Shown: positions 44,901-52,412 of the stretch, piece after piece
How positions within the stretch are numbered: position 1 is the stretch's first letter
Layout of the letters: every line of letters begins with the position of its first letter
Origin: Oscillospiraceae bacterium
GTDB lineage: Bacteria > Bacillota > Clostridia > Oscillospirales > Oscillospiraceae
DNA: 64,000 nt
Assembly: GCA_017405865.1 (NCBI GenBank)
Contig: JAFQZN010000022.1
Location: forward strand, 78,028-142,027
Direction: 5' to 3'
Translations under genes and position numbers: made by a program
Notes under the pieces: model-generated
Databases searched by the model: none
Told to the model about the DNA's origin: nothing
The model's input: only the letters and a program-made list of their open reading frames with translations

Positions 44901-45380
44901 GGGGTTGTTCACCAGCGCTCTGGCGATCGCAACGCGCTGCATCTGTCCACCGGAAAGCTGCGAGGGCTTTTTGTGCATATGCTGTCCGAGACCGACCTGC
45001 TCCAGCGCGTCCTTCGCGCGGCGGGTGCGCTCCCTTTTCGACACGCCGCCGATCGTCAGTGCAAGCTCAACATTCCGCAGGACAGTCTGATGCGGAATCA
45101 GATTGTAGCTTTGGAATACGAAGCCGATCGAATGGTTGCGGTAGGCGTCCCAGTCGCGCGCCTTATATTTCTTGGTGGATATGCCGTTGATGATCAGGTC
45201 GCCGGAGTCGTAGTGATCCAGACCGCCGATCACGTTGAGCAGGGTGGTCTTGCCGGAGCCGCTCGGCCCCAATACGGCGACAAATTCATTGTCCCGCAGG
45301 TCGAGCGAAAGATCGTTGAGCGCCTGCTGAACGAACGGCCCCGTCTGATAGGTCTTGCTGATATTCCTGATTTGCAGCAT
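41922..45380 (-). CDS. MacB-like ABC transporter, ATPase fused to permease
   Basis: 1152 residues. N-terminal ATPase (~1-235): Walker A GPSGSGKTT, signature [15 protein letters not shown], Walker B ILLADEPTGALDSE, H-loop VTHNPEL. Then one helix (~265-290), a very long extracytoplasmic domain (~290-1000) rich in Asp/Phe/Ser repeats such as FDFSQLDFSG, and three helices with the FtsX fold (ISLVVSSVMIGVITYISVLE, then GILRAIGASKRNVSNVF). Type VII ABC proteins of this sort do not pump across the membrane but drive outer mechanical work such as peptide or lipid export. ATG 45380 has GGAGGG at six bases. Confidence 0.88.
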   Translation of the reverse strand: MLQIRNISKTYQTGPFVQQALNDLSLDLRDNEFVAVLGPSGSGKTTLLNVIGGLDHYDSGDLIINGISTKKYKARDWDAYRNHSIGFVFQSYNLIPHQTVLRNVELALTIGGVSKRERTRRAKDALEQVGLGQHMHKKPSQLSGGQMQRVAIARALVNNPDILLADEPTGALDSETSLQVMDLLKEVAKDRLVVMVTHNPELADRYATRIVKLHDGKIIADSDPFRASDVTAEHKKPGKASMRVMTAFGLSLNNLWTKKVRTLLVAFAGSIGIIGIALILSLSNGANNYIRDTEENTLKSYPLTITASGMDFTSLLTDVAENEGGDGTGQEPAEVREWNMITKMFSQVTANDLKSLREFIETDDEVIRSSAQAVEYTYNVTPYLYAQTGGVYRQVNPDTALAKLGFSSGTSMNSMMSAFTNRDVFSRMPENDVVYKDQYELKAGNWPERYNECVLVLTRNGRVSDIALYAMGLKDPKTLDEIIQSFMQGKSYEGEVSDDSYAYRDFLGIEFRLLSPAQFYTYEEHSGSWIDRSEDEVYMEQLLDGAETVRIVGIVQPSGDTDAPLLRQGIVYPASLVTHLMELAAATPIVKAQLEQPQSNILTGVNFGEKKTDTAFDLSDVFSFDESALSSLFAFDKSALDFDPSAFDFSQLDFSGMQSLDGVVSEDTLKELLSSVEIELSEEDARALFSTLVEGYADYAAGDPSTDYGRLFDGALSYLRSEDALTLLSDKISEAIRENSKGLMSTEEISALLNGILDGFPAYAEGRQTEEPGQIAALLNEYLASAEVAAKLETVSQNINGRFAALELSETQLQGIAAALYDGYHAYAEANALPDPQKMVSSFLEYVNTPDVKEQLTETAGKVIRTDGLEEKTAELMQQAQGAVGQQLASVMAGAMGQVARQLQSRLQNAFSFDEESLKDAFSSALSINELKDLFNSLLSGDTTDTLQSVLAKLGYASVDEPFTITIYPRDFDSKVKIKDAIDRYNDTQEDAGNEDKIVRYTDVVDTLMSSVTKIIDAISAVLIAFVGISLVVSSVMIGVITYISVLERKKEIGILRAIGASKRNVSNVFNAETFIIGSLAGILGVGITLLLIIPANAILHAVTGQYGVNAALPPGAALLLIALSIVLTLIGGIIPSRKAAHSDPVTALRSE

Positions 45381-45447
45381 AAGCATCCCTCCGTTGGAGC
45401 AGACCGCGCCTGCTCCAGAGCTGCGAATTCTCCTGTTATTTTCGCCT

Positions 45448-45476
45448 ATTATACAATAAGTTAAACAGGCAATCAA
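45448..45476 (-). promoter_or_regulatory. Promoter of the MacB-like gene
   Basis: On the minus strand TTGATT, 17 bases, perfect TATAAT, about 68 bases before the start codon. Confidence 0.75.
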
Positions 45477-45560
45477 GCATGCGCGCGGCGCGGTAAAAAA
45501 ATTTACAAATGCGTAAAAAACGGTTGATTTTTACAAGCAAAAATATTTTGTCAAAACTAC

Positions 45561-45588
45561 TTGACAGGGGCGGGGGCTATGGTATAAT
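45561..45588 (+). promoter_or_regulatory. Perfect-consensus promoter of the flotillin gene
   Basis: TTGACA, 16 bases, TATAAT: both hexamers match consensus exactly. It is about 260 bases upstream of the coding start, so the transcript carries a long leader. Confidence 0.85.
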
Positions 45589-45603
45589 GATAATACAAAT
45601 TGA

Positions 45604-45731
45604 TACTGCTCTTGAGGGAGTAGTACCCCGGAAGGGGAGGCGCCGCCGTCAAGCCGTCGCTTTGCGACCGGCGCGCCTGTAAGTACGAGACTCATGTTGA
45701 ACGTTGTCGTTCGGCATGGGCCTTTTGTTTT
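45604..45731 (+). promoter_or_regulatory. Structured leader RNA, yybP-ykoY-like, with intrinsic terminator
   Basis: The leader begins with GAGGGAGTAG, has a CCCC-GGAA-GGGG hairpin, a long G+C stem (GGCGC...GCGCC) containing GCCGTCAAG, then GTAAGTACGAGAC, and ends in a hairpin (CATGTTGAACG-TTGT-CGTTCGGCATG) followed by CCTTTTGTTTTT. The GGGAGTAG and (A/G)CGAGAC elements and their order fit the yybP-ykoY Mn2+ riboswitch, with the 3' hairpin as the terminator arm. The middle part matches less well, so the class is probable rather than certain. It would control the flotillin at 45849. Confidence 0.55.
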
Positions 45732-45848
45732 TATCGAGACGGCAAGGGCAGTATCGCAGCCTGCGCGGGAAAGGAGGCGACCGACTGCGGCAGACAGCCG
45801 CCCGCGCGGGAGGAAGTAAGTGTCTACATACAGAATCGGAGGTATACC

Positions 45849-47306
45849 ATGAAAGATTTGATTCCCTTTCTTCCCATCGTCATCGGCGTAATCGCGCTGA
45901 TTTCACTGCTGTGTGCTGGTTACGTCAAGTCCCCGCCCGATCAGGCGTATATCATCTCCGGCATTAAGAAGAACGGCCGCATCCTGATCGGCAGAGCCGG
46001 CATCAAGATCCCGTTCTTTGAAAGACTCGACAAGCTCTATCTCGGGCAGATGACCGTCGATATTAAAACGGAGCAATCCGTGCCGACCAACGATTTTATC
46101 AACGTCAACGTCGACGCCGTCGCAAAGGTACGTATCTCGGCAAATCCCGAGGGCATCAAGCTCGCCGCCAAAAACTTTTTGAACATGCGCCCGGAGCGGA
46201 TCGCCGCAGAGCTGCAGGATTCGCTGCAGGGCAACATGCGTGAAATTATCGGCACACTGTCCCTGAAGGACATTAACACCGACCGCGACTCCTTCTCCGA
46301 TCAGGTCATGATGAAGGCCGCAAGAGACATGGACAAGCTCGGCATCGAGATCCTGTCGTGCAATATTCAGAACGTGACCGACGAAAACGGCCTGATCCGC
46401 GACCTCGGTGCAGACAACACTTCTCTGATTAAAAAGAACGCCGCCATTGCAAAGGCGCAGGCGGACCGTGACGTCGCCATCGCCAAGGCGCAGGCGGACA
46501 AGGCCGCCAATGACGCCCGCGTGGAGGCGGACACCGTGATCGCCCAGCGCCAGAACGAGCTGGCGATCCGCCAGGCTGAGCTGAAGGTTTCGGCAGACAC
46601 GAAAAAGGCGGAGGCAGACGCTGCCTATGAGATCCAGAGACAGGAGCAGCAGAAGTCCATCCAGACCGCTACGGTCAATGCCGAGATCGCCCGCGCCGAG
46701 CGCGACGCAGAGCTGAAAAAGCAAAACGTCGAGGTCACGAAGCAGATGCTCGACGCGGAGATTCGCGCCAGAGCGGACGCCGAGCTGTACCGTCAGAAGC
46801 AGGTGGCCGAGGCGGACCTCTTCCGCCGCCAGAAGGAGGCAGAGGCGCAGCGCTACGAGCGCGAGCAGAACGCGCAGGCGCAGAAGATCGCCGCAGAGGC
46901 GGTGCGCTTTGCAAAGGAGCAGGAGGCCGAAGGCATCCGCGCCGTCGGTGAGGCGGAGGCCTCTGCAATCCGCGCCAAGGCGATCGCGGAAGCCGAAGGC
47001 ATTGATAAAAAGGCGGAGGCCATGCGTAAGTACGGCGAGGCTGCCGTGATCGAAATGGTCATGAACGCCCTGCCGGAAATTGCAAAGAACGTGGCAGAGC
47101 CGCTGTCCAAGGTCGACAAGATCACCATGTACGGCGAGGGCAACTCTGCAAAGCTGATCTCCGACATCGTCGGCTCCACCACCCAGATCACCGAGGGCTT
47201 TGCCTCCGGCATGGGGCTGGATATCAAGAGCCTGCTGGTGGGCGCGCTCGGCGGAAAGCTGGCGTCCCAGCCCGTCATCGTGGAAGGAACAAAGCAGGAT
47301 AAGTAA
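45849..47306 (+). CDS. Flotillin-like SPFH/band 7 protein
   Basis: 485 residues. One N-terminal membrane helix (~5-25), an SPFH domain to about residue 195 (RAGIKIPFFERLDKLYLGQM, VNVDAVAKVRIS), then a long coiled coil rich in Ala/Glu/Lys/Gln with AQAD and EAEA repeats to ~410, and a Gly-containing tail. This is the FloT/YqiK layout. Flotillins oligomerise on the inner membrane face and organise membrane domains. It has no NfeD partner gene next to it. GGAGG lies before the ATG. Confidence 0.9.
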   Translation: MKDLIPFLPIVIGVIALISLLCAGYVKSPPDQAYIISGIKKNGRILIGRAGIKIPFFERLDKLYLGQMTVDIKTEQSVPTNDFINVNVDAVAKVRISANPEGIKLAAKNFLNMRPERIAAELQDSLQGNMREIIGTLSLKDINTDRDSFSDQVMMKAARDMDKLGIEILSCNIQNVTDENGLIRDLGADNTSLIKKNAAIAKAQADRDVAIAKAQADKAANDARVEADTVIAQRQNELAIRQAELKVSADTKKAEADAAYEIQRQEQQKSIQTATVNAEIARAERDAELKKQNVEVTKQMLDAEIRARADAELYRQKQVAEADLFRRQKEAEAQRYEREQNAQAQKIAAEAVRFAKEQEAEGIRAVGEAEASAIRAKAIAEAEGIDKKAEAMRKYGEAAVIEMVMNALPEIAKNVAEPLSKVDKITMYGEGNSAKLISDIVGSTTQITEGFASGMGLDIKSLLVGALGGKLASQPVIVEGTKQDK

Positions 47307-47354
47307 TCCTCACACGCAGAAGCACTGACAGCTCCGCTGCAACATAAACACGCA

Positions 47355-47388
47355 GGTCCGGCACGGAAGCCCCGTGCCGGACCGTTTT
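47355..47388 (+). terminator. Terminator of the flotillin gene
   Basis: A 12-bp stem (GGTCCGGCACGG with its complement), AAGCC loop, followed by GTTTTC. Confidence 0.75.
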
Positions 47389-47417
47389 CACTGCAGCGCT
47401 TTCTATGACGGTCGGGC

Positions 47418-47445
47418 TTGACAAGCAGCAAGTTTCGCGTAAAAT
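47418..47445 (+). promoter_or_regulatory. Promoter of the acyltransferase operon
   Basis: Perfect TTGACA, 16 bases, TAAAAT, 64 bases before the ATG at 47510. Confidence 0.6.
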
Positions 47446-47509
47446 TATATAGAGAAGACGTGAACGATCTGACGTGCGCCTTCCTTATCCTCAACGAAGG
47501 AGGATCGCA

Positions 47510-48865
47510 ATGAAAGACAACAGGACTGCACAGAAGCATGAGCAAGCGCCCCTTCCCAAGGCTGGGCGTCAGCATATCAACCGCACAGGCACATCTGCGG
47601 TCGACTGGCTCCGGCTCGACAACGCGGCAAAGATCTACCCGCCCGCCAGATCGAGGTACTGGGCGCCTATGTTCCGGCTTTCTGCGGATCTGACAGAAGA
47701 GGTCGACACGGATATTCTGAAAACTGCGCTGGATCACACGCTTGCGAGGCTGCCGTCCTTCGCCTGCCGACTGCGAAAGGGCATGTTCTGGTATTACCTC
47801 GAACGGATCGAGGGCGCGCCCGCCATCGTGCAGGACGTCAATAATCCGATGACGTATTTCAACGTCAGGGAAAATCGCAACTTCCTGTTCCGGGTGCGCT
47901 GCTTCAACACAAAAATAGCGGTCGAGTTCTTCCATGTCGTAACAGACGGCAGCGGCGGCATGACGTTCCTGCTGACGCTGATCGGCGAATACGTGCGCCT
48001 TCGGTACGGCGTGACGATCCCGACGTCCCGGCACGTTCTCTCCTGCGATGACAGCCCGAAGGAAGAGGAGTATGAGGACAGCTTTTTGAAATATGCAAGG
48101 AAAGAAACGATGAGCCGCAGCGAGAAGCCTGCGTATTATCCGAGCCGGACGCCGATGGCTCCGTTTGACGTCTCCTACATTTGCGGCAGCGTCCCGACAG
48201 ACCGGCTGCACCGCGCCGCCAGGGAATACGGCGCCAGCATCAGCGAGTTCATCACGGCGGTGCTGATCCAGATCGTTGCAAGACTGCAGGCGGCGGAGCC
48301 TTCCCGCGCAAAACGGAGGCTGCCCGTCAAGGTGTCCGTTCCGGTCGACCTGCGGAGGTTTTATCCGACGAAAACGCTGCGCAACTTTTCCTCGTATATC
48401 AACCCGGGGATCGAGACGCGCCTGGGGGAATACTCTTTTGAAGAGATCCTCGTGCAGGTGCAGAGCATCATGAAATCGCAGATTACGGAAAAGCAGCTCA
48501 ACGCCCGATTTTCCGAAAACGTAGCGACGGAGCGGATCCCGATCCTGCGGGCGACGCCGCTGTTTATCAAGGATCCTCTGCTGAAGATGTTTTATAACAT
48601 GCAGGGCGACCGCTACGTTTCCATGACGTTCTCCAACCTCGGCGCGGTGGAAGTGCCGGAAGAGCTGCGTCGCTACGTCAGTCAGCTGGACTTCGCTTTG
48701 GGTCCGTCCAAGAAGAAACGCTGCATGTGCACCTGCGCCAGCTACGCGGGAAAAACGCGGTTCATTTTTACAAGGACATCCGAAGGATCGGATATTGAGC
48801 GGGAATTCTTTTGCGCGTTGGTGAAAATGGGGATTCCCGTAATGGTCGAGAGCAACAGGAGGTAG
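47510..48865 (+). CDS. Alcohol acetyltransferase/condensation-domain-like protein
   Basis: 451 residues with the chloramphenicol-acetyltransferase-like fold of condensation domains: the active-site motif HVVTDGSGG (HxxxD) near residue 145, and KVSVPVDLRRFYPTKTLRNF, the second conserved block of these enzymes. Such proteins join an acyl group to an alcohol or amine. ATG 47510 has AAGGAGG upstream. It is followed two bases later by the DUF6320 membrane gene, a pair that recurs in clostridia. Substrates are unknown. Confidence 0.78.
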   Translation: MKDNRTAQKHEQAPLPKAGRQHINRTGTSAVDWLRLDNAAKIYPPARSRYWAPMFRLSADLTEEVDTDILKTALDHTLARLPSFACRLRKGMFWYYLERIEGAPAIVQDVNNPMTYFNVRENRNFLFRVRCFNTKIAVEFFHVVTDGSGGMTFLLTLIGEYVRLRYGVTIPTSRHVLSCDDSPKEEEYEDSFLKYARKETMSRSEKPAYYPSRTPMAPFDVSYICGSVPTDRLHRAAREYGASISEFITAVLIQIVARLQAAEPSRAKRRLPVKVSVPVDLRRFYPTKTLRNFSSYINPGIETRLGEYSFEEILVQVQSIMKSQITEKQLNARFSENVATERIPILRATPLFIKDPLLKMFYNMQGDRYVSMTFSNLGAVEVPEELRRYVSQLDFALGPSKKKRCMCTCASYAGKTRFIFTRTSEGSDIEREFFCALVKMGIPVMVESNRR

Positions 48866-48867
48866 AT

Positions 48868-49575
48868 ATGTCATACTGCGTACATTGCGGCGTGGAATTG
48901 GAAGACAGGGCAAAAAGATGCCCTCTGTGCCAAACGCCCGTAATCGACCTTTGGAAGGCCAATAACACCGACCCGGTCCCGGAGATTCCGTTGCCCTCGG
49001 AACAGCCGCAAAGAAAAATCAACAGACGGCTTCTCGTCCTGCTGATCGGGCTGCTACTCCTGATCCCGCTGCTTGTGGTCGTGATCATCAATCTTGCGAT
49101 GACGCACACGCTGACATGGGCGCTTTACGTGTTAGGAAGCGAAATATGCTTCTGGACCATTTTTGTGCTCCCGCTGAACGGCTCGGGAAAGTCGCCGTAC
49201 CTCTATGTGGCGGTCGATACCGCCGTGATCGCGCTGCTTCTGTTGATGATCTACCTGGAGAATCATGCAACCGACTGGTTTCTTCCGCTCGCTCTGCCGA
49301 TCACGCTCCTGAGCGGCGCTGCAGTCCTTCTGCAGGTGTTGATATGGAGAGGGAAGCGGATCGGAAAAATTCGCAAAACCGGCTGGGGCGTATGGGTAAT
49401 CGCATGCCTTCTGATCGGCTTGGATCTTACGATCACGCATTACCTGAACAATGCATTCGGCCTGACATGGGCATGGTATGCGGCGTTTCCGCTGCTGATC
49501 ATCAGCGTCGTTCTGCTTGCCGTTTCGTACAACAAAAAAGCCGTCCAATGGCTGCGCAGGAACCTGTTCGTCTGA
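48868..49575 (+). CDS. DUF6320-type zinc-ribbon membrane protein
   Basis: 235 residues. N-terminal zinc ribbon CVHCGVELEDRAKRCPLC, then about six membrane helices from residue ~54 (RLLVLLIGLLLLIPLLVVVI onward). It is coupled to the acyltransferase gene and probably places that enzyme at the membrane or moves its product. GGAGG precedes the ATG. Confidence 0.75.
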   Translation: MSYCVHCGVELEDRAKRCPLCQTPVIDLWKANNTDPVPEIPLPSEQPQRKINRRLLVLLIGLLLLIPLLVVVIINLAMTHTLTWALYVLGSEICFWTIFVLPLNGSGKSPYLYVAVDTAVIALLLLMIYLENHATDWFLPLALPITLLSGAAVLLQVLIWRGKRIGKIRKTGWGVWVIACLLIGLDLTITHYLNNAFGLTWAWYAAFPLLIISVVLLAVSYNKKAVQWLRRNLFV

Positions 49576-49658
49576 TCCTTCCCGCTGTTCCTGCCGCCAA
49601 GAGCGCTCGACCGGCATACATGAACCTGCGCACCTGCTGCAGAGAAAGAAGGGTTGCC

Positions 49659-50816
49659 TTGAAGAGTATCTACGTCAATAAGGATTTTATGCCCAGGATA
49701 CAGCACACCATGCTGGCAGACAGCCTGCTCAACGCTTTGATTGCCTTCAGCGGCGATTTCACATGGAACGAGGGCGTCAATCTCCTGTATTACTACGCAG
49801 TCCGGCTTGCGGTCCGCCCGTATGACGTCAGTGTCGTCAACGCCATTTTGGCGGATCTCGGTCTTGCTAAAATCAGAAAACCGGCGACCTATGGTGCGCT
49901 GAAGGAGCTGCTTGCCGATGAAAACGTGGCGTTCGGGCGAATCGGCGCCGGAATGAATTCTGCGCGGATGGCGGTGTTTGTCAGCGACGGCGAGGATCTT
50001 CTGGCGTTCTCGGACACGGATCCCTTTACGCACAAAGTGAATGCCGTATGGATGGCCGGAAAAGAACTCGTTCGCAGCCGCATCCGGGAACTGCGCGACA
50101 AAGCGGGTGAGGAGCAGGATGTAGAAACGAGCCTTCTCGATGACGGGCAGACGCATTGGGAGGATACCAAATACTTTCATTACTTCCAGCCGAATCCGCA
50201 GTCGCGCAATATCGGCGACTGTGTAATTCGGGCGTTTTGCGCCGTGACGGGAGAAAGCTGGGGCGCGGTGATGAAGCAGCTGGCAGAATCCCTCGGCAGC
50301 AGGAACCTCGACTTCAACTATAACAATAATTTCCTGAATCTGCTGCTCGATAAGGGCTTTGGACGCTGCCACCCGGTGCCCAAAAAGGGCGGCCGGCTGA
50401 TGACGGGCGAAGAGGTGTGCGAATGGTTAAAGCAGAGGTATCCCAAGGGGAACTGCAAAGCCTTTGCCTTCGTCGGCCGCTCTCACGTTGCCGGCGTTCT
50501 TCCGTATCAAGAGGACGCAGGCGAGATCTGTTATCGCTATCACGATTCGTGGGACAGTACCCGGAGAAGAGTGACGGAGATCTATACCAAGGTTGAGGAA
50601 TCGGAGCAGCCGAAAGAGGTACCGAAGCAACGCCTTACATCCGTTGAGTTAGATATGTATCTGGAGCACCCGCAATACGGCGTCGGACAGGTGCGCAGCA
50701 TAACGCCCTATCAGCAGGACGCCTTCGTGACGGTGCAGTTTGACACCGGGCTGAAAAGCATATTGAAAAGCTGGGCGCTGCAGCATTGCTGGTTGCCGCC
50801 GGAAACATCTTCCTAA
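49659..50816 (+). CDS. Papain-like cysteine-protease-fold protein with Tudor-like tail
   Basis: 385 residues. Residues ~175-310 resemble bacterial papain-like proteins: SRNIGDCVIRAFCAVTG with a candidate Cys, then FVGRSHVAGVLPY with a candidate His and YHDSWDSTRR. The C-terminal ~60 residues (LEHPQYGVGQVRSITPYQQD) look like the Tudor-like end of UvrD/PcrA helicases and CarD-type proteins. The N-terminal part is unrecognised. TTG 49659 is preferred for the AGAAGGG upstream; ATG 49620 is an alternative. Role unknown. Confidence 0.6.
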   Translation: MKSIYVNKDFMPRIQHTMLADSLLNALIAFSGDFTWNEGVNLLYYYAVRLAVRPYDVSVVNAILADLGLAKIRKPATYGALKELLADENVAFGRIGAGMNSARMAVFVSDGEDLLAFSDTDPFTHKVNAVWMAGKELVRSRIRELRDKAGEEQDVETSLLDDGQTHWEDTKYFHYFQPNPQSRNIGDCVIRAFCAVTGESWGAVMKQLAESLGSRNLDFNYNNNFLNLLLDKGFGRCHPVPKKGGRLMTGEEVCEWLKQRYPKGNCKAFAFVGRSHVAGVLPYQEDAGEICYRYHDSWDSTRRRVTEIYTKVEESEQPKEVPKQRLTSVELDMYLEHPQYGVGQVRSITPYQQDAFVTVQFDTGLKSILKSWALQHCWLPPETSS

Positions 50817-50897
50817 ACGCACGGCTCTGTATGCAGCATTCAAATACAACAGAGTTCGGAAGGAAGACGTCTGTTTTCCGCCGAATCGGAGGTAGTT

Positions 50898-51287
50898 ATG
50901 AAAGATGCGATCAATCCAGAAGCAATCTCCAAACTGATCAAAAGCAGCAAAGACGACAGCGAGCTGCTTGAGTACATCTACGCAGCGTTGAAATCGTTTG
51001 CAAACTATCACGCCGCTGTCATGGAAGATCAGCTTTTCCCGCTGGTTTATTCTGACGGCGGCATCGACGCGGAACAGTATCGCTCCCGCCGTTCTTCGCT
51101 TGATAAGCGGCGAACCGTCGCGCACAATGCGCTGATCGCTAACGTGAACCTGCTGAACAGAATGGCGGCTGCGGCAGACGTCGAGCCGATCTACGATGGA
51201 GTCGTATCAGAAGAAAGCCCGTACCGCCGCATGCTTGCAAATGCAGTTTTTGAGTATATTACGTATTTGCTGGACAGACGCACTTGA
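50898..51287 (+). CDS. Small helical protein, DUF3232-like
   Basis: 129 residues, almost all helical, with no membrane segment (SKDDSELLEYIYAALKSF, SRRSSLDKRRTVAHNALIAN). The R-R-x-x-x-D-x-x-R-x-x-x-H-N pattern fits the DUF3232 family, as I recall it. GGAGG precedes ATG 50898. It follows the papain-like gene by 81 bases. Function unknown. Confidence 0.6.
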   Translation: MKDAINPEAISKLIKSSKDDSELLEYIYAALKSFANYHAAVMEDQLFPLVYSDGGIDAEQYRSRRSSLDKRRTVAHNALIANVNLLNRMAAAADVEPIYDGVVSEESPYRRMLANAVFEYITYLLDRRT

Positions 51288-51312
51288 AAAAGAGCCGTTT
51301 GGCTGGAAAGCG

Positions 51313-51380
51313 ACCACCGGAACAAAAGGAAGAGGAGAGCCAAAGCTCTCCTCAAGATTTAAACAGCCGGTGGCCGGAAT
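51313..51380. repeat. Diverged copy of the tRNA-Leu end/terminator palindrome
   Basis: ACCACCGG...ACAAAAGG...AGAGGA followed by GAGAGC/GCTCTC and later GCCGGTGGCCGGA parallels the sequence 188 bases downstream at 51501-51570. The inner part is mutated and the stem no longer perfect. Confidence 0.55.
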
Positions 51381-51470
51381 ACTCCGGCGGCGAAGCCGCC
51401 TCCGTGACACTTCGCATTTGCCGTATTTCTCCGCAGGCGGAGAAATGCAGCGCTCCGCGCTGCCAAATGC
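51376..51470. repeat. Hairpin-rich spacer with three-way-junction layout
   Basis: GGCGGC-GAA-GCCGCC (51376-51390) is followed by GCATTTG (51414-51420) pairing with CAAATGC (51464-51470) around two hairpins: ATTTCTCCGC with GCGGAGAAAT (51425-51446) and GCAGCGC-TCC-GCGCTGC (51447-51463). It resembles the hairpin cluster at 31983-32116. Confidence 0.6.
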
Positions 51471-51501
51471 TTGTGTTCGAACCATGCTTCTCGTCAAGCG
51501 A

Positions 51502-51561
51502 CCACCGGCACCAAAAGGCAGAGGATGGCAATTGCCATCCTCTGCCTTTTGGTGCCGGTGG
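51502..51561. repeat. Sixty-base perfect palindrome at the tRNA-Leu 3' end
   Basis: All 30 pairs match about a centre at 51531/51532. The right arm holds the last 12 bases of the tRNA-Leu gene and the left half of its terminator; the left arm repeats them inverted. It includes the tRNA terminator (51514-51549 on the minus strand). Confidence 0.9.
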
Positions 51562-51636
51562 CCGGACTCGAACCGGCACGCTGTCGCCAGCGGTGGATTT
51601 TGAGTCCACTACGTCTACCAATTCCATCACACCGGC
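51550..51636 (-). tRNA. tRNA-Leu (anticodon CAA)
   Basis: 87 bases on the minus strand: acceptor GCCGGTG with CACCGGC, D-arm region GGAATTGGTAGACG, anticodon stem GTGGA-CTCAAAA-TCCAC (CAA at loop positions 34-36), a long class II variable arm (GCTGGCGACAGC), T-arm with TTCGAGT, discriminator A and encoded CCA. The long variable arm and A73 fit leucine. It lies before the terminator palindrome. Confidence 0.93.
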
Positions 51637-51710
51637 GTGGTGTGCGGCGCAGTCTGCGCCGCACATTATTATAACTGCTGCACGTCGGAAATGCAAGAGT
51701 TTTTTTCAAT

Positions 51711-52412
51711 TTACGATACCTGCCGCAGCAGGTCGCGGCGCAGGCGCTGCATGATGCGCTTTTCCAGCCGCGAAATATACGACTGCGAAATACCCATGAG
51801 ATCGGCGACCTCCTTCTGCGTCTTTTCCTGCTGACCGGCCAATCCGAAACGCATGGAAACAATATAGCGGTCGCGCTCCGGCAGGCGCGAGAGCGCCTCG
51901 TGGAGGAGTTGATGCTCCACGTCCTCCTCCATCGGGCGCATGACGGTGTCGCCGTCCGTGCCGAGAATATCGGAAAGCAGAAGCTCGTTGCCGTCCCAGT
52001 CGGTATTGATCGGCTCGTCGAGAGAGACTTCGGTTTTCTGGCCGGATACTTTCCGTATGTGCATTAAAATCTCGTTTTCAATACAACGGGAGGCGTAAGT
52101 CGCGAGCTTGATATTCCGGTCGGCGCGGAAGGTGCCGATCGCTTTGATCAGACCGATCGTGCCGATGGAGATGAGGTCTTCAATATTGATTCCCGTGTTT
52201 TCAAAACGGCGGGCAATGTAGACGACAAGACGAAGATTCCGCTCGATCAGGCATTGCTTCGCCTGTTCGTCGCCTTCGGAAATGCACTGCAAAAGGCGCT
52301 GCTCCTCTGCAGCGGAGAGTGGCGGCGGCAGGACGTCGCTCCCTCCGATGTAGAAAACGGCCTCCGGCGGATGGAGCAGGGCGTTGATTAGCTGGGACAG
52401 TGTTTTAAGCAT
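51711..52412 (-). CDS. sigE: Sporulation sigma factor SigE precursor
   Basis: 233 residues. The N terminus is a pro-sequence of about 20 residues before [13 protein letters not shown], the usual cleavage region of pro-SigE. Then sigma region 2 ([26 protein letters not shown], in parts, [24 protein letters not shown]) and region 4 ([37 protein letters not shown]). It directs mother-cell transcription early in sporulation. It overlaps the spoIIGA gene by eight bases, the standard operon order. Confidence 0.95.
   Translation of the reverse strand: MLKTLSQLINALLHPPEAVFYIGGSDVLPPPLSAAEEQRLLQCISEGDEQAKQCLIERNLRLVVYIARRFENTGINIEDLISIGTIGLIKAIGTFRADRNIKLATYASRCIENEILMHIRKVSGQKTEVSLDEPINTDWDGNELLLSDILGTDGDTVMRPMEEDVEHQLLHEALSRLPERDRYIVSMRFGLAGQQEKTQKEVADLMGISQSYISRLEKRIMQRLRRDLLRQVS

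Noticed and set aside
41907-45464. Long open frames on the plus strand opposite the MacB-like gene
   Set aside because: They are antisense to a gene with full ABC motifs and have the Arg/His/Gly-rich composition of shadow frames in G+C-rich DNA.
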